Shown: positions 35,925 through 44,638, counted from the first letter of the stretch. The stretch is DNA of 64,000 nucleotides from Salinibacter altiplanensis (GCF_002894645.1 NZ_NCQY01000025.1:1-64000), one strand, 5' to 3'. Program-made: numbers and translations. Notes: generated from the sequence alone by a model not told the origin.

Positions 35925-36353
35925 TCACGTGCCCGGGTCATCGATGGTATAGGTCGCTTCGGCCCGGTCGCACGGCCCCCCGACTGGGGGATTGGGCTTC
36001 CGCACCGTCACCTCGACTCCCTCCAGGTCAGGGTAGGTCTCGAGCACCGTGTGGGCGATGCGGTACGCCAGCTTCTCAATCAGGTAGAAGTTGTTTTCCG
36101 TCACCAGCCGCCGGACGAACTCGTAGACCTGCTCGTAGTTGACCGTGCGGTCCAGGTCGTCGTGCAGGGCCGCGTCCTCAAAGTCAAGGCCCACCCTCAC
36201 GTCGACCTCGTACCGGCCCCCAACGCGATGCTCTTCCTGCATCACGCCGTGGTGCCCGTAGAAGACGGCGTTGACGAGACGGACCGTGCCGGTGGTGGTG
36301 TGGTCCGAAGAGAGGGACGTCTCAGGTTTGATGTCGGGGGAAGAGTCAGCCAT
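35925..36353 (-). CDS. folB: Dihydroneopterin aldolase
   Basis: 142 aa. After a 22-residue leader, VRLVNAVFYGHHGVMQEEHR starts the fold, with YEVDVRVGLDFEDAALHDDLDRTVNY, the catalytic Glu/Lys region FYLIEKLAYRIAHTVLETYP and a last strand VEVTVRKPNPPVGGPCDRAEATY. It makes 6-hydroxymethyl-dihydropterin in folate synthesis in the cytoplasm. Length is slightly above the usual 120 because of the leader. No other fol gene is adjacent. Confidence 0.93.
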   Translation of the reverse strand: MADSSPDIKPETSLSSDHTTTGTVRLVNAVFYGHHGVMQEEHRVGGRYEVDVRVGLDFEDAALHDDLDRTVNYEQVYEFVRRLVTENNFYLIEKLAYRIAHTVLETYPDLEGVEVTVRKPNPPVGGPCDRAEATYTIDDPGT

Positions 36354-36616
36354 AGAGGGACGGATGCAGCGGGATGACGAAGGGTGCGGCGGGCCGCCTC
36401 GGACGCCGCTTGGGGAGTGGTTTCAAGCCGAGACGCCACGGACGACGGGTGCCCTCGCGTGCATCCGGCAGCGGCGCCACCGGATGAGTGAAGCACCCAT
36501 GCTGCCCGGGGCCGCGAACGGGGCCACGAAGTCGAAGCGCAGGAACGGGTGCGACCGAGAAGTCTCCGAGGGGGGATATAAGCAGTCGTTCAGACAGCGC
36601 CTCAAGCCTCAACGTG

Positions 36617-37555
36617 CTACGCCAGCGGCTTGTCAAACGGCACCAGTTGGGGAATGGCAGCCAGTTCACGGAACGAGTGGGCGCGCTCAGCAATGTCGGT
36701 CCGAGTGAGGTCGAGCAGTTTGTCGGGACCGTAGCGCTGCACCACGAAGGAGGCAATCACACTTCCGTAGACCACCCCGCGGCGAAGGACCTCCTGATTG
36801 AAACCGCCGGACTGGTACAAGTGCCCGGCAAGCCCGCCCGCAAATGCGTCGCCCGCCCCTGTGGGGTCCTGGATGTCCTCCAGCGGGTACGCGGGTGCGC
36901 TGAAGACCGAGTGGTCGGTGAAGAGGAGTGCGCCGTGCTCGCCCTTCTTGATGATGAGCGTCTCAGGACCCATGTCGCGAATCTGTGACGCCGCCCGAAC
37001 CAGATTCGGCTCGTCCGCCAGCTCACGGGCTTCGGCGTCGTTAATCACAAAGCAGTCGACCCGCGAGAGGGTCGTTCGGAGGCTGTCCGGCGTGTTCTCA
37101 ATCCAGTAGTTCATTGTGTCGGCCATCACGAACCCCGGGTCGTCCACTTGGTCCAGCACGTCACGCTGGATGCCCGGCTCCAGATTGCCGAGGCACACGA
37201 TGTCACTGTCCAGGTAGCTCTCCGGAAGCTCCGGCTCGAACGAGGCGAGAACATTGAGCTGCGTGTCGAGCGTGTCCCGCTCGTTCATGTCGTAGTGATA
37301 CTCGCCGTGCCAGAAGAACGTCTCTCCGTCTTCCTCGACCTCAAGGCCCTCGAGGTCCACCCCACCGTCGGCCAGCATCTGGCGGTATTCATCGGGGAAG
37401 TCGCCCCCCACGACGCCCACGAGGCGGACGTCGTCACAAAAATGGTGGGCGGCGAGTGTTAGGTAGGAGGCACTGCCCCCCAGCACGCGCTCGGCGGACC
37501 CAAACGGCGTGTCGATGGAGTCGAAGGCAACGGTCCCTACGGCAAGAATACTCAC
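36617..37555 (-). CDS. PfkB family sugar kinase
   Basis: 312 aa from GTG 37555 (VSILAVGTVAFDSID). GTVAFDSIDTPFGSAERVLGG and GGSASYLTLAAHHFCDDVRLVGVVGGDF form the substrate side, and DPTGAGDAFAGGLAGHLYQS the C-terminal signature with the catalytic Asp. The short loop FFWHGEYHYDMNERDT is a lid segment seen in the adenosine/ribokinase-like subgroup. The exact sugar or nucleoside is not readable. It stands alone, with about 260 bases without a gene on either side. Confidence 0.9.
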   Translation of the reverse strand: MSILAVGTVAFDSIDTPFGSAERVLGGSASYLTLAAHHFCDDVRLVGVVGGDFPDEYRQMLADGGVDLEGLEVEEDGETFFWHGEYHYDMNERDTLDTQLNVLASFEPELPESYLDSDIVCLGNLEPGIQRDVLDQVDDPGFVMADTMNYWIENTPDSLRTTLSRVDCFVINDAEARELADEPNLVRAASQIRDMGPETLIIKKGEHGALLFTDHSVFSAPAYPLEDIQDPTGAGDAFAGGLAGHLYQSGGFNQEVLRRGVVYGSVIASFVVQRYGPDKLLDLTRTDIAERAHSFRELAAIPQLVPFDKPLA

Positions 37556-37815
37556 GGGCGGTCGAAGTCCTTCTACGTAGTGTACGAACACGGCGAAATG
37601 TAAACACGCGGGTGCACACTCAACACGTCCCACGTGCGAATTCTCTATGACAAGGCGCTATGTGTTCCCCAGTTTTGAGTGGCTTGACCGGCACGGGCGA
37701 AACTCAAGATGAGTCTCACATCGACGTGATGCCGGGCTGGTTCCCTGCGGGTGTGAGGGAGGCGGAACGTTCGGCCAGAAGGTGTTGTCCCCTGTCGGGT
37801 TTGGGAATAGCCGGT

Positions 37816-40041
37816 CTAGGCCCCCACCGTCTCGGGCGCATTTGCCCCCGGAAGGCGCACGGTAAAACAAGAGCCCTCCCCCTTCTCCGTTTGCACCTCG
37901 ATGGTCCCCCCCATCTGTTCGACCGCCTCCTTCGTCACCGCCAGGCCGAGCCCCGTGCCTTCATACTTGCGGCCCATGCCTTCCGACTCTTGCCGAAAGG
38001 GCTCAAACAACGCGTCGGTCTGCCCTGGATCCATGCCCACCCCCGTGTCCTCAACTTCTAGAACCGCGGTCTCCTCTCCCGCCCGGGTGCGGATCCATAC
38101 ACTCCCCCCAGCCTCCGTGTACTTTACCGCGTTGGAGATCAGGTTCTGCAGTGCGATCCGAAGCCCCTCGCGGTCCGCCCGCGTCCAGACCGGGGCTCCA
38201 TTCGCCTCCATTCGGAGCGTGATGTCTTTCTCTGCGGCTTCAGGATAGAACTGATCGGTGGCCTCTTCGACGACGGTGATCATGTCGGTGGGCTCTGGGG
38301 AGCGCACCAGGTCTCCCCCTTGCAGGCGCGAGAGGTTCAGGAGCGCATCGAGGGTGTCAAGCAGGCGGTGCCCGCTGCTTTCGATGTGATCGGCAAACCG
38401 ACCGATCGGGGAGGCATCATCTTCGGCCATTGTGCTGATCTCTTCCGCAAATCCGATAATGGACGTCAGGGGCGTGCGAAACTCGTGACTCGTGTTGGCC
38501 AGGAGGGCTGACTTCATCTGACTTGCCTCCTCGGCCACCTCCTTCGCCGTCCGGAGCGTCTCTTCCTGGTCGAGCCGATCGAGCACAACGGCAGCGTGGG
38601 CCGCAAGCACATCGAGCAGGCGGTGTTCAAACGGATCGATTCCCTCCTCCTCCAGGTCGGCGGCCGCGATGGTTCCGTGGCTCCCCATCGGGAAGCAGAC
38701 CGCGGCGCGGGCCGCCCCGTAGTCCAGTTCGGTGTCCACGGCGTGCAGGTCGTCGACCACCAGCGGCTCTCCGTCCCGATACACCTCCGCAAGAAGGCTG
38801 TCCCCATCGACGTCAACGGGAGGGCGCTGGGCCGGCATGTGCTCCGAGATCTGCGGGGAGTCCTGCACCGGCACCAGCTGCCCATCGTCGGCAAATCGGA
38901 TGCTCACCAGCGGATACCCGAACACCTCGTTCACGAGACGGAGCACCACCCTGCCCGCCTCTTCTCTGTCTTGGGCTCGCAGCAGCTGACTGATCGTCGC
39001 GTAGAGGGCTTCCACCTTTTCTTGCCGGTCGCGCAGGGCCCGCTCCCGCCGCTCCCGCTCGGTAATGTCGGAGAACACCACCACATCGCTCCCGCCGGTG
39101 GCCCCCAGGCTCGTCTCGACGATTCGGTAGTACCGCGGGGCCGCCCCGTCGGTGGTTTTCAGCAAAGGGCGATCCTGCTCGAGCTTCTGTGCCAGTTCCG
39201 GCAGGGCCGCCCCGAGGGGCTCTCCAATCGCCGATCGGTCCTCCATCTTCGGAAACAGTTCGATGATCCGCCGCCCGTAGTCCTTGATTCGCCCGTCGGC
39301 ACTGAGCATGATGGTGGGGGCCGAAAGGCTTCCCGCCAGGCGGACGGCCTGGAACTGGTAGCTGTACACGAGCAGGACACCGATCGCAAACACGGCCACG
39401 CCCAGCGGTTCGTGGGTGATTTCTTGAATCGCGGGGTTGATGTGTCCCATGATGTTGAGGACGGCCGGAGCCGCCGTCAGTGCCGTGAGCGCCGCCAGCG
39501 GCCCTGTTCGGGTCTCCGTCTTCCAGAACATCTCGAACAACATCAGGTAGCCGGCCGTCGCCAACGCATAAGCTCCCCCCATCACGACCCAGTAGAGGAG
39601 CCCATGGCGGACGACGAACCCGAAGGCTCCCTGGCTCGGCTCCAGTGTGTAGTAGAGGTGGTGGAAGGGATTTGTCATCTTCAGCAGGGTGACACCCCCG
39701 TACACGATAATCGCAAACCACCGGGCCGAAGCATTGCGGTGGAGCGCTCGTCCGGTGTAGGCGGAGCAGAACCACAGCCATGCCCACACGGTGCCAAATC
39801 CTACAATTAGGCTTGCCTGGTAGAAGAAATGCTTCGCAAGGGAAGAGGCTGAAAGGAGAAACCCAATGTACGCGGCCGCCCACCCCGCACTCGAAAGGAA
39901 AAACACGCCCAGGCTCTTGCGCGTGCCGGCGTACGGGATGTACCAGGCCCGCCAGGCGGCCCCCAGGCACACGATGGTCGCGGCAGCGAACGCCATCAGG
40001 TACCAGAACACAGGGCCCCCCAGTGGAACGGACAAAGACAT
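37816..40041 (-). CDS. Membrane histidine kinase with 7TM-like, PAS, GAF, HisKA and HATPase domains
   Basis: 741 aa. Residues 1-225 hold about seven membrane helices (FWYLMAFAAATIVCLGAAW, FYQASLIVGFGTVWAWLWF), the histidine-kinase N-terminal 7TM type; residues 235-325 a PAS domain (PTIMLSADGRIKDYGRRI, VVVFSDITERERRERAL); 350-490 a GAF domain; then HisKA with SHEFRTPLTSIIGFAEEIS (phosphorylated His) and HATPase with NLISNAVKYTEAGG, DTGVGMDP and GTGLGLAVTKEAVEQMGG. This 7TM-PAS-GAF-HK layout is frequent in haloarchaea. No response regulator is adjacent. The intracellular or light/redox signal is unknown. Confidence 0.92.
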   Translation of the reverse strand: MSLSVPLGGPVFWYLMAFAAATIVCLGAAWRAWYIPYAGTRKSLGVFFLSSAGWAAAYIGFLLSASSLAKHFFYQASLIVGFGTVWAWLWFCSAYTGRALHRNASARWFAIIVYGGVTLLKMTNPFHHLYYTLEPSQGAFGFVVRHGLLYWVVMGGAYALATAGYLMLFEMFWKTETRTGPLAALTALTAAPAVLNIMGHINPAIQEITHEPLGVAVFAIGVLLVYSYQFQAVRLAGSLSAPTIMLSADGRIKDYGRRIIELFPKMEDRSAIGEPLGAALPELAQKLEQDRPLLKTTDGAAPRYYRIVETSLGATGGSDVVVFSDITERERRERALRDRQEKVEALYATISQLLRAQDREEAGRVVLRLVNEVFGYPLVSIRFADDGQLVPVQDSPQISEHMPAQRPPVDVDGDSLLAEVYRDGEPLVVDDLHAVDTELDYGAARAAVCFPMGSHGTIAAADLEEEGIDPFEHRLLDVLAAHAAVVLDRLDQEETLRTAKEVAEEASQMKSALLANTSHEFRTPLTSIIGFAEEISTMAEDDASPIGRFADHIESSGHRLLDTLDALLNLSRLQGGDLVRSPEPTDMITVVEEATDQFYPEAAEKDITLRMEANGAPVWTRADREGLRIALQNLISNAVKYTEAGGSVWIRTRAGEETAVLEVEDTGVGMDPGQTDALFEPFRQESEGMGRKYEGTGLGLAVTKEAVEQMGGTIEVQTEKGEGSCFTVRLPGANAPETVGA

Positions 40042-40592
40042 GGGCCGGAATCTGCGACGATGGGTGACAGAACAGAGTTCTCCCAGGGAATGTCCGCGCG
40101 AGCTGGACCGAACGGAAAAGGCCCTTTTCTGCGGGCGTCTCGGTGACGTCCGGCCTGTCGGTCAAACGAGGAAGGCTGCGTGTGAGAAGTTGTTTGGCGG
40201 ATGCTCTGTGGCCCCCCCGGAAGTACTTGGTCGCTGCGCTCCCAGCGCAAGATGGCTTCTGCATTCGCCCGGTAGCTCCCCACGGGCATGACCTCGCTCC
40301 TGCTCGGCCCTCGCTACAGAGACTCATTACAGAGACTCACTACAGAGACTCATTTGGGCACCATTTTGCAGCTTCGCCCACTGTGTGTACTCGGCTGGGC
40401 CTCGTCAGTCGCTACGCTCGTGTCGGCTGAACATCAATCCACCAAACAGCTTCTGAGTGTATTTTGTACTTCCGTCTTTTGCGTTCTGGGCCCTATCGAG
40501 GACTCACTTCCCGGACGCACGAGAAGCGCAATTACCATTCCATCTTCTCTCAGTCTCGTTGCCCGTACCCGTCCCAGGGGGCCGCGCTGGGG
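40042..40592. other. Intergenic stretch with a 13-bp tandem repeat
   Basis: About 550 bases between the histidine kinase (start at 40041) and the next minus-strand gene. I see no coding frame with good character. It holds three 13-bp repeats at 40315-40353 and probably the kinase promoter near 40050-40150. Confidence 0.5.
40315..40353. repeat. Three tandem copies of TACAGAGACTCA(T/C)
   Basis: Units at 40315-40327, 40328-40340 and 40341-40353 are identical except for the last base (T, C, T). The 13-bp period is not a multiple of three, so it is not a coding repeat. Confidence 0.9.
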
Positions 40593-40991
40593 CTACGACG
40601 AATCCGTCGTCCACTCCAGCGTCAGCTGTAGAGTAACGTCTCCATCACTCAGACGAACGGTCCGGGCCGGCGCGGACGCCGGACTTCCGTTCAGAATTCG
40701 GTCCGGGGCAAAGTCCACGGCCCCAACAACCTCGTCCTCAATCAGATCGGCGTCCAGCAATTGCAGACGGTGCCAGCCCGACGCTTCCACGGCAAACTCG
40801 GCGTCCAGCGTCACCGGTAGGTCCTGGGGCTCCACATCGTCGACCACTGCACTGGCGTGCAGGCACGCCCCCTCCGGATCGTATGCCTTGTAGTAAAGGT
40901 CCGGGCCCGAGAACAAGTCCCAGCGGTCTTCACACTCCCCGGAGCCGAAGGGGACGACCTGAACTTCGACCTGCATCAGGGTCACACGCAT
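40593..40991 (-). CDS. Small acidic protein, possibly C2-like, unknown function
   Basis: 132 aa. The sequence is a series of short strands (VEVQVVPFGSGECEDRWDLF, SGPDLYYKAYDPEGACLHAS, VTLQLTLEWTTDSS). W-D-x-F-S-G-P-D-L-Y-Y with several Asp in loops recalls the calcium loops of C2 domains, but this is only a resemblance. No signal peptide. Upstream and downstream genes give no hint to function. Confidence 0.5.
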   Translation of the reverse strand: MRVTLMQVEVQVVPFGSGECEDRWDLFSGPDLYYKAYDPEGACLHASAVVDDVEPQDLPVTLDAEFAVEASGWHRLQLLDADLIEDEVVGAVDFAPDRILNGSPASAPARTVRLSDGDVTLQLTLEWTTDSS

Positions 40992-41203
40992 CGGACGGAC
41001 AGGCGTATGGGACGGAGGGGAGAACGAAGTGACTTTCGAATGCGACGACCGCCGGGCACAGGGCGGTCACGCTCCTCATCGAAATTCCCGCGGGCACGGT
41101 CGTTCCAATCCTTTCCCGTAAAACTATCGGGGAGAGGAGAGAGGAATTTTGGTATGCTTTTTGACCGTTTACAACCCAGAAGTTCTCGGGTACAGGGCGG
41201 ACG

Positions 41204-41962
41204 TTGTCTCTCCGCTACCGTTCACGCAATCCGCTCGCTCTCATCAGCAGCTCTGATCCGCGCTCGTCCGCCGACGGCCCGCGTTCACCGCGTCACGCCG
41301 TTTTGCCCCCGACCCAAGCCCAGATTCGGGGCGCTGCTCTTCTGGCCCCCATCGCCCTCTTGTCCATCGGGCCGTACCTTGCACTCTGGGGATTGCCCGA
41401 TCCGCCGTTCCCTACCGACACGGGCGGCATTCTACTGTTCCTCTTTGCCTTTGCGGCCGGCGTGGGGCTCCATGAGGCCCTCCACGGCCTCGGTCACGTA
41501 TGGGGAGGTGCCTCGTGGCGGGACGTCCAGTTTGGCATGCACTGGGCGGCCCTCACTCCCTTCGCGCAGTGTCTCGTTCCCACCCGGGCCCGCTCGTACC
41601 GACGTACCCTTGCTCTTCCCGGCCTCGTGCTCGGCGCGAGCCCACTGCTCGTCGGCCTGGGGACAGGCAGCTGGTCAGCAACGTTCTACGGGTTTTTGAT
41701 GCTCGTGGCCGCGGCTGGGGACGTCCTCATTCTCTGGATTCTCGTGGGGGTCCCCGCCGGGACCTGGGTGCAGGACCATCCCCAAAAGGTGGGCTGCCTC
41801 ATTGTCGACGACGCCGGCTCGGCCCCGCCCCTCCCCGTTTTGGAAGGCAGCCTGCCGGAGGACCCGACGGCCGACGATCCGCTTCCATTCTATCGGCTCC
41901 TGCTTCTCGCGGTTGTCTCAGCCATTGCAGCGGCCGTCGGGTTTGTGATCGCTCTCGGGTGA
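41204..41962 (+). CDS. DUF3267/M50-like membrane zinc protease
   Basis: 252 aa if started at TTG 41204; the true start is uncertain because no ATG lies in the first part, and the start may be a later GTG/TTG. Four to five membrane helices; the zinc motif HEALH lies in GVGLHEALHGLGHVWGGASW, and a second region FQ-x-GMHWAALTPFAQCLVP (FGMHWAALTP) matches the DUF3267 type of putative zincin permease-like proteins. It probably cuts within the membrane or is a degenerate relative. A rho-independent hairpin follows at 42028-42052. Confidence 0.75.
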   Translation: MSLRYRSRNPLALISSSDPRSSADGPRSPRHAVLPPTQAQIRGAALLAPIALLSIGPYLALWGLPDPPFPTDTGGILLFLFAFAAGVGLHEALHGLGHVWGGASWRDVQFGMHWAALTPFAQCLVPTRARSYRRTLALPGLVLGASPLLVGLGTGSWSATFYGFLMLVAAAGDVLILWILVGVPAGTWVQDHPQKVGCLIVDDAGSAPPLPVLEGSLPEDPTADDPLPFYRLLLLAVVSAIAAAVGFVIALG

Positions 41963-42027
41963 TCGTGATCTCGATTCGGCCCTGTCGCGTGATCCATCAA
42001 CGGACCTGATGCGCCTGGCATCCGCCA

Positions 42028-42052
42028 AGCCACTTCAAAAAGTGGCTCTTTC
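42028..42052 (+). terminator. Rho-independent terminator after the M50-like gene
   Basis: AGCCACTT (42028-42035), loop CAAA, AAGTGGCT (42040-42047), then CTTTCCCTT. Eight perfect pairs, with a weak T run. Confidence 0.65.
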
Positions 42053-42193
42053 CCTTCCCTCCGCACGAACACGAGGACCTCTTTTCCACCGTCGGTCCGC
42101 ACTGGTCGCGCCCCAAACTTCAACTGGAAATTGTCGTCTTCCCCTGTGCGTTCGGTTGTATTTTTTGGGGACAGTCCTGAAGATAGACTCAGA

Positions 42194-42304
42194 TTCTCTT
42201 CGAAATGAGAGTTCCAGCCCCGGACAAAACAGCTTCGGGGCCAGACGCCACGCGCCCCCGGTGGCAAACGGAGGGATCGACCGTCCGCCGGGCCCCGCCT
42301 TTTT
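42194..42304 (+). promoter_or_regulatory. Structured bioB leader, possible riboswitch or attenuator
   Basis: Two overlapping helices compete for CGGGGC at 42236-42241: helix A, GCCCCG (42217-42222) with CGGGGC (42236-42241), and helix B, CGGGGCC (42236-42242) with GGCCCCG (42291-42297). Helix B encloses two hairpins, GCCAC/GTGGC (42247-42251 with 42261-42265) and CGGA/TCCG (42269-42272 with 42284-42287), and is followed by five T (42300-42304), 22 bases before the bioB start. This is the layout of a switch between terminator and antiterminator. No known riboswitch consensus is recognised; the ligand is unknown. Confidence 0.4.
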
Positions 42305-42326
42305 CGTGAACAATCCCCCGGTGTCC

Positions 42327-43406
42327 ATGACAGACTGGACCGCCCTCGCCACACAAGCGCTAGAGGGCCCTCCTCTCTCCTCCTCACAGGCGCTCAGGGT
42401 CGTGCATGCCGACGACGATGAGGTGCTCGCCCTCCTCGACGCTGCCTTCCGCGTGCGACGGCACCATCACGGGCGGCGTGTGCGCATCCACGTTCTTCAG
42501 AACGCCAAAAGCGGCGTCTGCCCCGAGGATTGCGCGTTCTGCAGCCAGTCCCTCAAGTTCGACAGTGAGCCCGCCCAGTACGGGATGCAGCGGGTAGACA
42601 CGATCGTCGAGGGGGCCGAAGAAGCCTGGGACAAGGGGGCGGTTACCTATTGCATCGTGACCGCGACTCGGGGGCCCCATTCCAGCGAGGTCGATGTCGT
42701 CTGTGAGGCCACGCGTCGCATCAAGGAGAAGTACCCGATGGACGTGTGTGCCTCCCTCGGGCTGCTCGACGCAGAACAGGCCCAGCAACTTGCAGAGGCG
42801 GGCGTGGATCGGTACAACCACAACTTGGAGACCTCCTCCAGTCACTTCGAAAACGTGGTGTCGACCCACGAGTGGATCGACCGGGTTGAGACTGTTAACC
42901 GGGCCAAGGCTGCCGGCATGGAGGCGTGCTGCGGGGGAATCATCGGGCTTGGCGAGTCCCGTGAGGACTGGGTCGACCTGGCCATGGCACTCCGCGAGAT
43001 CGGGGTTGAGTCGGTCCCGGTGAACTTCCTACACCCCCGCTCCGGCACCCCGCTAGAGGACGTGGAGAAGGTGCGCCCACAGGAGTGCCTGAAAGCCCTC
43101 GCGATGTTTCGGCTCGTCCACCCGGAGGCGGACATCCGAATGGCTGGCGGACGCGAGGTCGTGCTCGACCAGATGCAGCCCTTGGCCCTGTACGCCGCAA
43201 ACTCTTTCTTCACCGACGGATACCTGACCACCGGAGGCCAGGGGGAATCGGAGGACTACCAGATGATTCAACAGGCCGGATTTGAGCCCGTGATCGTCGA
43301 GGATGGCCCCGAACGACAAGGGCCCACCGGGCCCAGCGACACGTCTTCTGAACATTCCGACGTTGCCAGTCGGACGCGTCAGCCCTCGACTGACCCCACG
43401 GACTAG
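42327..43406 (+). CDS. bioB: Biotin synthase
   Basis: 359 aa from ATG 42327 (MTDWTALATQALEGP). It is a radical SAM enzyme that inserts sulfur into dethiobiotin. The SAM-cluster motif reads NAKSGVCPEDCAFCSQSL (C-x3-C-x2-C), and further marks are VDRYNHNLETSSSHF, ACCGGIIGLGESREDW, VPVNFLHPRSGTPLEDV and RMAGGREVVLDQ. The last ~35 residues (GPSDTSSEHSD...) are an acidic non-conserved tail. No other bio gene is nearby. The 111-base structured leader suggests control at RNA level. Confidence 0.97.
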   Translation: MTDWTALATQALEGPPLSSSQALRVVHADDDEVLALLDAAFRVRRHHHGRRVRIHVLQNAKSGVCPEDCAFCSQSLKFDSEPAQYGMQRVDTIVEGAEEAWDKGAVTYCIVTATRGPHSSEVDVVCEATRRIKEKYPMDVCASLGLLDAEQAQQLAEAGVDRYNHNLETSSSHFENVVSTHEWIDRVETVNRAKAAGMEACCGGIIGLGESREDWVDLAMALREIGVESVPVNFLHPRSGTPLEDVEKVRPQECLKALAMFRLVHPEADIRMAGGREVVLDQMQPLALYAANSFFTDGYLTTGGQGESEDYQMIQQAGFEPVIVEDGPERQGPTGPSDTSSEHSDVASRTRQPSTDPTD

Positions 43407-43663
43407 GACCCTATTTTGATTTTGGGTCGGGAGAGCGAGCATCGAGAGGTCGAAGACGCAGCCCGTGGTCGAGGGCTGGGGCAGGACGGCCGCCCGAAAT
43501 CGGAGTCGGCGTTCAGGCCATCGCTGCTGCTCGGCCCCCAAATACAAGTTGAACCCAGTTTTGAGTGCGTCCGTGTCCGATTGGCGCTCTGGGCCCAGAT
43601 GCCTCGCGTGCCCGTCTTTCCGCCGGCCACCGGTGAGCAGGCACGGTCCCTCCACGCCGACGA

Positions 43664-43951
43664 CTAGGCAGGGAGCGCATCGGGCGTCGCCGGCTCTGGC
43701 TCCCACCAGCCCTCGCTCACGAGACGGGCAACCGTGCGCTTGGGCCATGCCTTGTAGCGCAGCTCCGGCCGGTAGTCTACCACCTGCCCATTCTCGGTGA
43801 GCCACTCGAAGCACACGCAGGCCGAGGTCTCGAAGAGCACGCCGAGGGCACATCCCTTGCCCCGGAGACAGTACTTGTAACACGCCTGCCCGGGACGGTC
43901 GCACACCGAAAAATCGACAGGGGCCTGGCGCTCGATCTCCTCCAGTTGCAT
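43664..43951 (-). CDS. Small cysteine-rich protein, operator-linked, unknown function
   Basis: 95 aa from ATG 43951 (MQLEEIERQAPVDFSVCDRP). Six Cys lie in residues 17-47: VCDRPGQACYKYCLRGKGCA and SACVCFEW, a pattern able to bind metal or an Fe-S cluster. The C-terminus is Trp/Pro-rich. A 17-bp palindrome (43981-43997) sits 30 bases upstream of the start, and the divergent gene has the same palindrome. The family is not recognised; it may respond to a metal. Confidence 0.7.
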   Translation of the reverse strand: MQLEEIERQAPVDFSVCDRPGQACYKYCLRGKGCALGVLFETSACVCFEWLTENGQVVDYRPELRYKAWPKRTVARLVSEGWWEPEPATPDALPA

Positions 43952-43980
43952 GATACTGTTGGTGGGTTGGGGGTTATTTG

Positions 43981-43997
43981 TTTAGACGGAGTCTAAA
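43981..43997. promoter_or_regulatory. 17-bp palindromic operator, copy 1
   Basis: TTTAGACGGAGTCTAAA: perfect 7-bp arms with a 3-bp centre, directly upstream of the minus-strand Cys-rich gene and next to an AT-rich TAATATACTA that could hold a promoter. Likely a binding site for a dimeric repressor; DtxR/MntR-type regulators use similar palindromes. Confidence 0.7.
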
Positions 43998-44099
43998 TAA
44001 TATACTATCAACGCTCTACGCAACCCGTCTCTGTGAGGTTTCGGGCGAAGTCGATCCGGTTTCTGCGCTGTGAGTCGCCCACGCGGGGGTTGGAGTACA

Positions 44100-44116
44100 T
44101 TTAGACTGCCTCTAAA
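44100..44116. promoter_or_regulatory. 17-bp palindromic operator, copy 2
   Basis: TTTAGACTGCCTCTAAA: same 7-3-7 layout as copy 1, with one mismatch in the arms. It lies about 42 bases upstream of the start of the plus-strand gene. Confidence 0.7.
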
Positions 44117-44157
44117 CTTGGTTGGCCGCGGATCCCATTCGTTTCTCTGCCATTCGC

Positions 44158-44412
44158 ATGACAGATCTCATTACTAATTTCATAAATACAGGGGTGGCAG
44201 CCGTGGCTCACGACATCGAATCACTGTGTAAGGCCTGTACGCATCTTGACCGCGATCGTGACGAGGAGGCGATCTGCGAGGCGTTTCCGGAGGGCATCCC
44301 GGAGGAAATCTGGCGAAACCAGCACGACCACCACGATCCGTACCCGGGGGACCAGGAGATACGCTTCGAGGCCATGCCGGTCCCCGAAGAACAGGCGGAA
44401 GTCGTCGCCTAG
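44158..44412 (+). CDS. Small Cys/His-containing protein, operator-linked, unknown function
   Basis: 84 aa from ATG 44158 (MTDLITNFINTG). CKACTHLDRD has a C-x-x-C, then EEAICEAFPEGIPEEIW and NQHDHHDPYPGDQEIRFEAMP; the phrase C-x-A-F-P-x-G-I-P and D-H-x-x-P-x-x-G-D-x-x-I-R-F is shared by a widespread family of small proteins of unknown role, probably metal-binding. The longer frame from TTG 44122 lacks this character at its start. It has its own operator and a strong terminator. Confidence 0.75.
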   Translation: MTDLITNFINTGVAAVAHDIESLCKACTHLDRDRDEEAICEAFPEGIPEEIWRNQHDHHDPYPGDQEIRFEAMPVPEEQAEVVA

Positions 44413-44437
44413 GGTGGCCCCCATTTGATCTGTGTCG

Positions 44438-44475
44438 GGCCGATCCGCCATCCGGCGGGTCGGCCTTTCTTTTTT
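44438..44475 (+). terminator. Strong rho-independent terminator
   Basis: GGCCGATCCGCC (44438-44449), loop ATCC, GGCGGGTCGGCC (44454-44465) pair over twelve bases with one T-G pair, followed by TTTCTTTTTT. Confidence 0.9.
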
Positions 44476-44638
44476 GATGGTGCTTCTCGGTATCGAGCCT
44501 CCCACTCGTTCGTCGGCGCAACGCACGGCCCAACGAGGGCAGACGCGGCTCGTCGAGGGTCCCCAAACGCAAGCCCCGGGCGCCGAATAGGTGAGGATCC
44601 CATCGCGGATGACCTGATCCTCAACCGCCAGTCTCACC

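Noticed and set aside
40315-40353. Could the 13-bp repeats be a CRISPR array?
   Set aside because: Units are only 13 bp, directly adjoining and without spacers; no cas gene in the window.
40042-40592. Possible gene in the spacer before the histidine kinase
   Set aside because: Frames here are interrupted by the 13-bp repeats and have no domain or codon character.
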